This document shows positions 29,577-37,223 of a stretch of 37,223 nucleotides of DNA, in pieces. Origin of the DNA: Clostridiaceae bacterium (GTDB lineage Bacteria; Bacillota; Clostridia; Saccharofermentanales; DTU023); assembly GCA_012522435.1 (NCBI GenBank), contig JAAYKK010000025.1, positions 1 to 37,223 of the forward strand, read 5' to 3'. The notes under the pieces were generated by a model. The model made no database searches, was not told the origin of the DNA, and was given only the letters and a program-made list of their open reading frames with translations. A program made the translations under genes and the position numbers. Within the stretch, counting starts at the first letter, position 1. Every line of letters starts with the position of its first letter.

Positions 29577-30647
29577 TTAGTTTTGAGTAAATCCTTGATC
29601 CTGATTGATTTGTTCTTGATAAAAATCTGTTGCACTAATCGGTTGTTGATCAGCTATTTGCTCTACGGCAACAAAGCCAAGCTCTTCCATTGTCACCATG
29701 CCTTTAAACACAGCTTGATTGCGAAGCATTGCATAAAACTCAGCATGCGTCGCCATCGTGTATGTTTCTAATAGAGGAGCTGTAAAGAACATTACAGGGA
29801 AGGTCAGCAATAATAATAAACCCCAACCTATAAAGGACAAATCTAGCACAAACCATTTGCCTTTATAACCTTTTGTCATCTGTTTAGACAAGTTTAGAGC
29901 ACGTCGGTGATCAATATTAGGATTATCTGCCAAAATCCAATCTACAGCCCGATAGCTGTAATATTTAATATAATAGATAACTGCAAACACCAAGCTGATT
30001 ATCGCAAAAAGTATTAGAAGAATTAACAGCAATAAAAAATAATTTCCTAACTCATCAATCATGATAGATTCTATGTTGTAAGAATTTATATTATTAACAT
30101 ATATTTCTAAAGTACGTTCTGCCAGACTAAAATAGAGGACAAAAATAACTATTGTAGCCACAAAATTCGGTGATCGCCAAATAAGCAGCCAAAAATCCCG
30201 CCAGGCTGTTCCTTTGACAACATCTCCATATTTTCCTCGTTTAAATCCGTTAAATAAGAGAGGAAATCTTGCAGGGCCGGCTTGTTCCCTATTGCGTGAA
30301 AACCAGAGCATCTGACCTGTTGTCAAAACATTACTTAATAATATTCTGATTATTACCGTAAAAATACTCATAATTGCAAACATTAAAAATAGTGCCTTCA
30401 AATGACTGAACATTCTCAACACAAAATCTAAAAGTTTTTCAGGACTATTAACTGTAGTCAGATTATTTGTCGCATCTAAACTTATTTGAAAAATAATACC
30501 CAGCATACCAAAACTAAAAAACATACTGAGAATAGTATTTGCAATCTCATTTATAAAAGCGTTGGTGATGTTGACACCATATCCGGTCCAATAACTACCC
30601 TGTTTAAGAGCATTTTTTGCTCTTAACTTTAATTCTTTTCTGGTCAC
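29577..30647 (-). CDS. DUF975-family polytopic membrane protein (GTG start)
   Basis: N-terminal KELKLRAKNALKQGSYWTGY and several hydrophobic segments; RFPLLFNGFKRGKYGDVVKGTAWRDFWLLIW. Confidence 0.7.
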   Translation of the reverse strand: MTRKELKLRAKNALKQGSYWTGYGVNITNAFINEIANTILSMFFSFGMLGIIFQISLDATNNLTTVNSPEKLLDFVLRMFSHLKALFLMFAIMSIFTVIIRILLSNVLTTGQMLWFSRNREQAGPARFPLLFNGFKRGKYGDVVKGTAWRDFWLLIWRSPNFVATIVIFVLYFSLAERTLEIYVNNINSYNIESIMIDELGNYFLLLLILLILFAIISLVFAVIYYIKYYSYRAVDWILADNPNIDHRRALNLSKQMTKGYKGKWFVLDLSFIGWGLLLLLTFPVMFFTAPLLETYTMATHAEFYAMLRNQAVFKGMVTMEELGFVAVEQIADQQPISATDFYQEQINQDQGFTQN

Positions 30648-30677
30648 CTTTACAGCTCCTATTTAATAGACAATTAT

Positions 30678-33140
30678 TTAGTTAACCACTGCCGCTACAG
30701 AATTTGCCTTAAATACAAATTCTTCCTGCTCGTTCCATTCAACATTAATGTTTTTTGCATTGTCAAACTCGCCGACCAATAATTTATCTGCTAGCGGATC
30801 TTCAATTTTGCGTTGAATTGCCTTGCGTAATGGCCTTGCACCGTATTGAGGATTATAGCCCTCTTTGGCCAGTGCATCTCTAGCTGAATCAGAAACAGTA
30901 ATATTCATCCCATGATTTTTTACATCGGTTTCTACTTCTTCCAACATTAAATCAACAATCTGACGAATTTCTTCTTTGGTTAACTCTTGAAACACGATTA
31001 TTTCATCAATTCTATTCAAAAATTCCGGACGGAAAATATCTTCCATTGCCGTTTGAACTCTGCTTTCCATAGCAATATGTCCATCCTCACCGAAACCTAT
31101 GCTATGAGCCTTAAGAGTTGTTCCAGCATTTGAAGTCATGATTATGACTGTGTTCTCAAAATTAATTACTCTGCCCTGACTGTCGGTCAAACGACCGTCA
31201 TCCAAAATTTGCAATAAAATATTATAAATATCGGCATGAGCTTTTTCTATTTCATCAAATAAAACAACACTATATGGTCTGCGCCTGATCTTTTCAGTCA
31301 ATTGGCCACCATCATCATAACCAACATATCCCGGCGGTGATCCGATTAATTTACTTACCGTATGTGATTCCGTAAATTCGGACATATCTAACCTGACCAA
31401 TGAATCTTTCTCTTCGAACAAGGTTTCGGCAAGAGTCTTCACTAATTCAGTCTTTCCAACACCGGTTGGACCAACAAAGAAGAATGAAGGTGGTTTTTCG
31501 ATTGAACCGAAACCGGCTCTTTTACGACGAATAGCTCTTGCTACAGCATTAACAGCTTCATTCTGACCAATAATTCTTTCATGTAAACGTTCTTCCAAGT
31601 GTAGTAGTTTTTCAGTTTCAGCTTCCGTAATCTGTTGTACAGGTATTCCGGTCCACATCTCAACAACCTCTGCAATTTCTTCAACCCCGATTTCAACCGG
31701 TTTGCATAAGTCATTGACCTCTTTTAATCTGCGATTTACTTTTAACTGTTCTGACCTTAAAGCAGCATCTTCTTCATAAAGTTCCAAAGCTTTTTCTTCA
31801 TCTGAGTTTTCAGTAATTTTTTCATAGGAAGCTGCTATCTGTTCATTTAATTCCGCTAAACGATCTTGGAGTTCTTTTTGCTCAACTAATAATTCATTGT
31901 CTAAATTAACTCGAGATCCGGCTTCATCAATAATATCAATCGCTTTATCCGGCAAATATCTCTCATGAATATAGCGAGAGGACAAGTGAACTGCGGCTTT
32001 AATTGCAGCAGGGGTATAGGTTACATAATGATGTTTTTCATAATAGTCTCTTACCCCATTCAGAATATCGATAGCCTCAGCTTGTGAAGGCTCATCTATA
32101 ATAACCTGTTGGAAACGTCTTTCCAGCGCAGAATCTTTCTCAATAAATCTACGATACTCATCTAAAGTTGTTGAACCAATTACTGAGACATCGCCTTTTG
32201 CTAAAGCCGGTTTCAAAATATTGGCGGCATTCATTGCTCCTTCAGCATCTCCGGCACCCATGATATTATGTAATTCATCAATTACCAAAATGACATTTCC
32301 GTCTTTTTTAGCATCCTCGACCACGCCTTTCATCCGGCTTTCAAATTGGCCTCTGAACTGGGTTCCGGCTACCATGGTTGTCATATCTAATTGATAAACT
32401 TGTTTATCTAACAATTTGGCCGGTACTTCTTTACTGATAATCTTGACCGCTAAGCCTTCAGCAATAGCAGTCTTACCAACACCCGGTTCACCAATTAAAG
32501 CAGGATTATTTTTGGTACGGCGATTTAAAATTTGAATTACTCTGTTTAATTCCTCTTCTCTGCCAACAATCCGATCGATTTCACCTCTTTTAGCTTTTTC
32601 AGTTAAATTAGTACCGAATTGATCCAGAAATTTATTGCGTCTTGATCTACGTCTTCTACTACGCGGATCAGATTTTTGCACATTGTCTTTTCCAGAATCG
32701 GAATCGCCGTCAATGGTGGCAGCCATCAGGCTGGCTCCTTTATTTGAATCAGATTCGTCTGGTTGTTCAGAATCAGCATCTGCCAAATCAGCTTCATCTG
32801 AACTCTCAAGTGCATCCATGTTAAAATCACCCAGATCGCTTAGATCAAAATTTTCCATCATTAAACCCAACTCGTTATCCGGATCGGCATCTAAGAAATT
32901 CTTAAACATTTCAAAGGGATTTGAATCACCCATTTGCTCCATTACGGAATTCATTCTATTTTGGATTTGATCTATATTCTCTTCATTTATTCCGGCTTTT
33001 TTGAACAAGGGTTCAAGTCCGCCAATATTCATATCAAAAGCACACTTTAAACAGATACCTTCGCTGATGGTCTCATTATTCTCCATGCGTGTGGTATAAA
33101 TAACTGCTGTATTCTTTTTACATATTTGACATATGGACAT
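30678..33140 (-). CDS. Clp ATPase (ClpC/ClpE-like) with N-terminal zinc-finger and no Clp-N repeat domain
   Basis: Two AAA+ modules ([55 protein letters not shown]); N-terminal CQIC...CLKC, acidic linker, then RSRRRRSRR. Confidence 0.93.
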   Translation of the reverse strand: MSICQICKKNTAVIYTTRMENNETISEGICLKCAFDMNIGGLEPLFKKAGINEENIDQIQNRMNSVMEQMGDSNPFEMFKNFLDADPDNELGLMMENFDLSDLGDFNMDALESSDEADLADADSEQPDESDSNKGASLMAATIDGDSDSGKDNVQKSDPRSRRRRSRRNKFLDQFGTNLTEKAKRGEIDRIVGREEELNRVIQILNRRTKNNPALIGEPGVGKTAIAEGLAVKIISKEVPAKLLDKQVYQLDMTTMVAGTQFRGQFESRMKGVVEDAKKDGNVILVIDELHNIMGAGDAEGAMNAANILKPALAKGDVSVIGSTTLDEYRRFIEKDSALERRFQQVIIDEPSQAEAIDILNGVRDYYEKHHYVTYTPAAIKAAVHLSSRYIHERYLPDKAIDIIDEAGSRVNLDNELLVEQKELQDRLAELNEQIAASYEKITENSDEEKALELYEEDAALRSEQLKVNRRLKEVNDLCKPVEIGVEEIAEVVEMWTGIPVQQITEAETEKLLHLEERLHERIIGQNEAVNAVARAIRRKRAGFGSIEKPPSFFFVGPTGVGKTELVKTLAETLFEEKDSLVRLDMSEFTESHTVSKLIGSPPGYVGYDDGGQLTEKIRRRPYSVVLFDEIEKAHADIYNILLQILDDGRLTDSQGRVINFENTVIIMTSNAGTTLKAHSIGFGEDGHIAMESRVQTAMEDIFRPEFLNRIDEIIVFQELTKEEIRQIVDLMLEEVETDVKNHGMNITVSDSARDALAKEGYNPQYGARPLRKAIQRKIEDPLADKLLVGEFDNAKNINVEWNEQEEFVFKANSVAAVVN

Positions 33141-33258
33141 ATATTAATAATCATTCCTATCTATAAAATAATCTTAAATTGCTCTAACATAATCTCCTTG
33201 ATACTACAGTATACGATAATTGACTTTATTTAGATATGTTATAATTCACCAATTTTAT

Positions 33259-36240
33259 CTATTTACGAAACTCAGGATATACCCTATTCAACACTTGTTT
33301 GAGATATTTTCCGGTATATGAACTCGGTATCTCTGCAACTTCTTCCGGAGTTCCGACAGCAACAATTTCTCCTCCGCCATCGCCTCCTTCAGGACCCAAA
33401 TCAATAATATAATCAGCAGTTTTAATCACATCAAGATTATGTTCAATAACTAAGACGCTATTACCAAGTTCAGTTAAACGTTGCAAGATATTCACCAGAC
33501 GATGTACATCTGCACTGTGCAAGCCCGTTGTAGGCTCATCTAGAATATAAAAAGTTTTTCCCGTGCTGATGCGCGATAATTCAGTTGATAACTTCACTCT
33601 TTGAGCCTCACCGCCGGAAAGCTGGGTTGAAGGTTGACCTAGTCTGATATAGCCTAAACCTACATCCAACATGGTTTGCAGTTTCCTGACAATGCGCGGT
33701 ACATTTTCGAAGAAATGATATGCTTCTTCAACCGTCATATTCAAGATATCTGAAATGTTTTTATCTTTATATTTAACTTCCAAAGTCTCGCGATTATAGC
33801 GTTTACCTTTGCATACCTCACATGTAACGTAGATATCAGGTAAGAAATGCATTTCTATTTGATTAACTCCGTCACCTTTACATGCTTCACAACGTCCGCC
33901 CTTGACATTAAAGCTGAACCGTCCTTTTTTATAACCTCTGGCTTTAGCTGTTCTAGTTTCGGCAAATAAATCTCTAATATCTGTAAATACTCCGGTATAG
34001 GTAGCAGGATTTGAGCGGGGCGTTCTGCCAATCGGAGATTGGTCAATTGCAATTACTTTATCAAGTTTTTCTAGACCTGAGATTTTATCATAAGGACCTA
34101 TGAATCTTCTAGCTCCATTTAAATCCTCAGCCATTTTTTTGAGCAGTATGCCGTTAATTAAAGAACTCTTACCTGAACCTGATACTCCGGTCACACAGAC
34201 AAGCATCCCTAAAGGTATTGTTACATCAATATTTTTCAAATTGTTCTCTCTACAGCCTGTAACTGTAACATAATTGCCATTTGCGACACGTCTTTTTTTC
34301 GGTATTTCTATCTTTTTTACACCGGATAAATATTGACCGGTGACCGATTCAGCTGTTGCTAAAATCTTTTCAGGTCTACCTTTAGCAATTACCTCACCAC
34401 CATTTTCACCTGCACCCGGTCCGATATCTACTACATTATCAGCTTCCCAGATAGTTTCCTCATCATGCTCTACCACAATTACGGTATTGCCTAAGTCTCG
34501 TAAATGCTTCAAAGTATTGAGCAACCGTGCATTATCTCTTTGATGTAGTCCGATACTTGGTTCATCCAAAACATATAACACACCGGTGAGACCGGAACCG
34601 ATTTGAGTCGCTAATCTTATGCGTTGCGCTTCTCCACCGGATAGAGTTGCAGACGATCTGGCCAAGGTTAGATAATCTAAACCTACCTCTAAAAGAAATT
34701 TCAATCTGCCAATCAATTCTTGTCTAATCGGTTTAGCTATTTGATTTTTATATTGGTCAAGCTCAATTTTTTCCAGAAATTCCTTACTTTCTGAAATAGG
34801 TAATTGAGTTAACTGATAAATATTGAGATCACCAATAGTTACAGCAAGACTTTCTTTATTCAAACGTCCCCCCTCACATAAAGGACAAGGAGTTACCGAA
34901 ACATATCTTTCATAAAACTCTTTATTGTCACCGGTAGAATCCAGATAACGTTTGGTCATACTGGGGATTACTCCGACCCAATCTCTTCGATAATCGGTGC
35001 CTCGATTATATTTGCTATTAGTTGTATCTATTGAGAGTATCTCTCCGTCATTTCCATACAAAACTATATCTCTAATTTTCTGCGGCAGCTCCTGCCAAGG
35101 CAGATCTAAAGAGAAATCATATCTTTTGGCCAATGCTTCAATAAAGCCTCTAGCCCAACTTCTACGGTCAGAAAATCTCCAACCCGTCGCTTGAATAGCA
35201 CCATCATTCAAGGATAGTCTTGGATCATGAACTACCAATTCAGGATCAATCTCCGTCATCTCGCCCAAACCGTCACATCGAGAGCAAGCCCCGATCGGAT
35301 TATTAAAAGAAAAAGATCTGGGAGAAATTTCACTGATACTAATATCGCAATCAGGACAGCTGAAATGTTGCGAGTATAAGTGCCATTCTTTCATATCCTG
35401 TATTACATCAGCTTCGGGATCATTGGATGTTTGCCCGGATTTTTCTACTACTTCAGTTTCGGGCAACTGAAAATTAATCAATGCCAAACCATTCGATAAA
35501 TTAAGACAAGTTTCAAGTGAATCTGCTAATCGACTCTCGATGCCTTTTCTCATAACTAAGCGATCTACAACGATCTCAATGCTATGTTTTTTATTTTTTT
35601 CCAATTTATAATCTTCTGGCAGATCATCCAAATAAAGTATTTCACCATCTACTCTAACTCTGGCAAAACCCTCTTTTCTAAAATGGACAAATTGATTTTT
35701 AAATTCCCCTTTTCTTTCTCGAATAATCGGAGCATAAAGAATCATCCTGGTTTTGGCAGGATACTGCATAATATGGTCAATCATTTGATCAACACTTTGT
35801 TGCTCGATAACTCTACCACACTCCGGACAATGAACTGTACCTGCTCTGGCATAAAGCAATCTGAGATAATCGTATATTTCAGTAACTGTCCCTACTGTAG
35901 AGCGAGGATTATTAGATGTTGACTTCTGATCAATAGCTATTGCAGGCGACAAACCATCAATTCTATCCACATCGGGTTTTTCCATTTGTCCCAAGAATTG
36001 TCTAGCGTATGACGATAAAGATTCTACATAACGTCTCTGCCCTTCGGCATAAATTGTATCAAACGCTAAAGAAGACTTACCGCTACCTGATAGGCCGGTA
36101 ATTACAGTTAATTTATTTCGTGGTATCTGTAATGAAATATTTTTTAAATTGTGCGCACGAGCACCGTAAATTGCTATATCTTCTTGAGCATGAATTTCTT
36201 GATTATAATTATCTTGCTGTGAAATAGATTTATCATCCAT
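33259..36240 (-). CDS. uvrA: Excinuclease ABC subunit A
   Basis: 993 aa; two ATP-binding modules ([40 protein letters not shown]), zinc-finger CxxC pairs, [12 protein letters not shown] / [12 protein letters not shown] signatures. Confidence 0.99.
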   Translation of the reverse strand: MDDKSISQQDNYNQEIHAQEDIAIYGARAHNLKNISLQIPRNKLTVITGLSGSGKSSLAFDTIYAEGQRRYVESLSSYARQFLGQMEKPDVDRIDGLSPAIAIDQKSTSNNPRSTVGTVTEIYDYLRLLYARAGTVHCPECGRVIEQQSVDQMIDHIMQYPAKTRMILYAPIIRERKGEFKNQFVHFRKEGFARVRVDGEILYLDDLPEDYKLEKNKKHSIEIVVDRLVMRKGIESRLADSLETCLNLSNGLALINFQLPETEVVEKSGQTSNDPEADVIQDMKEWHLYSQHFSCPDCDISISEISPRSFSFNNPIGACSRCDGLGEMTEIDPELVVHDPRLSLNDGAIQATGWRFSDRRSWARGFIEALAKRYDFSLDLPWQELPQKIRDIVLYGNDGEILSIDTTNSKYNRGTDYRRDWVGVIPSMTKRYLDSTGDNKEFYERYVSVTPCPLCEGGRLNKESLAVTIGDLNIYQLTQLPISESKEFLEKIELDQYKNQIAKPIRQELIGRLKFLLEVGLDYLTLARSSATLSGGEAQRIRLATQIGSGLTGVLYVLDEPSIGLHQRDNARLLNTLKHLRDLGNTVIVVEHDEETIWEADNVVDIGPGAGENGGEVIAKGRPEKILATAESVTGQYLSGVKKIEIPKKRRVANGNYVTVTGCRENNLKNIDVTIPLGMLVCVTGVSGSGKSSLINGILLKKMAEDLNGARRFIGPYDKISGLEKLDKVIAIDQSPIGRTPRSNPATYTGVFTDIRDLFAETRTAKARGYKKGRFSFNVKGGRCEACKGDGVNQIEMHFLPDIYVTCEVCKGKRYNRETLEVKYKDKNISDILNMTVEEAYHFFENVPRIVRKLQTMLDVGLGYIRLGQPSTQLSGGEAQRVKLSTELSRISTGKTFYILDEPTTGLHSADVHRLVNILQRLTELGNSVLVIEHNLDVIKTADYIIDLGPEGGDGGGEIVAVGTPEEVAEIPSSYTGKYLKQVLNRVYPEFRK

Positions 36241-36249
36241 TATTATTAA

Positions 36250-37116
36250 TTAATAATTCCTCTCTATATTTGCTAAATGGTAAGCCATAATACCAAATGC
36301 AATCGCTGCATTCAATGATTCTGCTTTGCCCGGCATGGGAATTGTTAGACTTTTATCTGCTATTTGCTTTAATTGCTCACTGATTCCGTGGGCTTCATTA
36401 CCGATTACCAGAATAAATCCTGACTCATTTTGTTTTCTTTTATATTCCGCCAGGTGCTGTCCGTCCAGATCAGAGATCAAAATCGGTAACTTGTATTGTT
36501 TGGCCAAATCACTCAATTCTAGATAAGATTCTGATTTTAGAAGATCCAAAGCTAACAATGAGCCCATCGTAGAGCGCATAACTTTTGGATTATAGGGGTC
36601 TGCCGTTCCCTCACTTAATATTATACCTGAAAAATTAAAAGCATCTGCTGTACGGATTATTGTGCCAACATTTCCGGGATCTGCCAATTGATCTAGGAGG
36701 GCTATCCGAAGAGGGTGCTGTTCAGAACTTTTTATTTTCTGTTCCAACCAAACAGCAAAATCTTTCGGTTCAGTTTTTTTGACGATCAGAATTATACCTT
36801 GCGGATTTTTTGCATCAGCTACCGAATTAAATAAATCGGGACTTATACGAAATAGCTCATTATATCCTAAATTGTTAAGATTCGGTATAGTACTTATGTT
36901 CTCAAAAATATGAGCACCTATCCGATCATTGCTCAGTAAAATTGTTTCTATCTCAGAATTATGCTCGATAGCTGTCAGACAAGCCCGTAGACCTTCAACA
37001 AGAAATTTACCATGTTTTTTCACACCTTGAATAGAATTTAATCTATTCCACTCTTTAAATCTCAAATTCTGACGTGAACTGATTAAAGTTAAATCTTCAA
37101 ATAATATTTTTTTCAT
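36250..37116 (-). CDS. TrmH/SpoU-family RNA 2'-O-methyltransferase
   Basis: ISSRQNLRFKEWNRL...HGKFLVEGLR substrate-binding region; LLDQLADPGNVGTIIRTADAFNF; LVIGNEAHGIS; LTIPMPGKAESLNAAIAFGIMAY. Confidence 0.94.
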   Translation of the reverse strand: MKKILFEDLTLISSRQNLRFKEWNRLNSIQGVKKHGKFLVEGLRACLTAIEHNSEIETILLSNDRIGAHIFENISTIPNLNNLGYNELFRISPDLFNSVADAKNPQGIILIVKKTEPKDFAVWLEQKIKSSEQHPLRIALLDQLADPGNVGTIIRTADAFNFSGIILSEGTADPYNPKVMRSTMGSLLALDLLKSESYLELSDLAKQYKLPILISDLDGQHLAEYKRKQNESGFILVIGNEAHGISEQLKQIADKSLTIPMPGKAESLNAAIAFGIMAYHLANIERNY

Positions 37117-37140
37117 AAATTAATTATATTCTGAATCCAT

Positions 37141-37203
37141 AACAAATAAAAGGAGATATGATACAGCTTATATTCGAATAACGAAAATTATCTTTTATTT
37201 GTT
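37141..37203. repeat. 12-bp perfect inverted repeat, 39-nt spacer
   Basis: AACAAATAAAAG (37141-37152) and CTTTTATTTGTT (37192-37203). Confidence 0.6.
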
Positions 37204-37223
37204 GCTAACGTGATATTCTTTTC

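Noticed and set aside
33201-33240. Plus-strand TTGACT...TGTTATAAT promoter-like sequence antisense to the uvrA-clp spacer
   Set aside because: The 14-nt spacing is too short, the region is AT-rich and no plus-strand gene follows.
33141-33258. CtsR operator or CIRCE element upstream of the Clp gene
   Set aside because: No GGTCAAA-type tandem repeat or TTAGCACTC-N9-GAGTGCTAA found; only an isolated AAAGTCAA.
1-37223. CRISPR array, prophage, toxin-antitoxin, anti-phage or biosynthetic gene cluster
   Set aside because: No direct-repeat/spacer pattern, integrase, transposase or defence-type gene seen; the window is dominated by core metabolic and repair genes.

Overview
The window looks like a low-GC Firmicute (Clostridia-like) chromosomal segment. 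It holds 28 supported CDSs, all on the minus strand, and mostly core metabolism. In transcription order (right to left): (i) TrmH/SpoU-like rRNA methyltransferase, uvrA, a ClpE-like zinc-finger AAA+ unfoldase, a DUF975 membrane protein, an NfeD-like small membrane protein and a B12-binding radical SAM (DUF4080-type) protein; (ii) pgi, TIGR03960-type radical SAM, its TIGR03936/DUF2344 partner, a sialate O-acetylesterase-like protein, valS and fba, ending in a strong intrinsic terminator; (iii) an unannotated, hairpin-rich ~200 nt intergenic stretch; (iv) a Leu-specifier T-box leader driving leuA-leuC-leuD-leuB-[YlmA-like ABC ATPase]-ilvB-ilvN-ilvC-ilvD-ilvA-ilvE, ending in a hairpin terminator; (v) cdd-udp-UDG(family 4)-uvrB. 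I see no CRISPR array, prophage, rRNA, tRNA or intact mobile element. The best candidate for something undescribed is the intergenic element at about 17103-17309. It contains an 89-nt segment that can fold as an 8-bp-closed four-way junction with a competing alternative pairing, followed by further hairpins, between the fba terminator and the leu T-box promoter. Everything else is best described as ordinary genes in some unusual arrangements. All identifications come from reading motifs by eye; no searches or folding programs were run.
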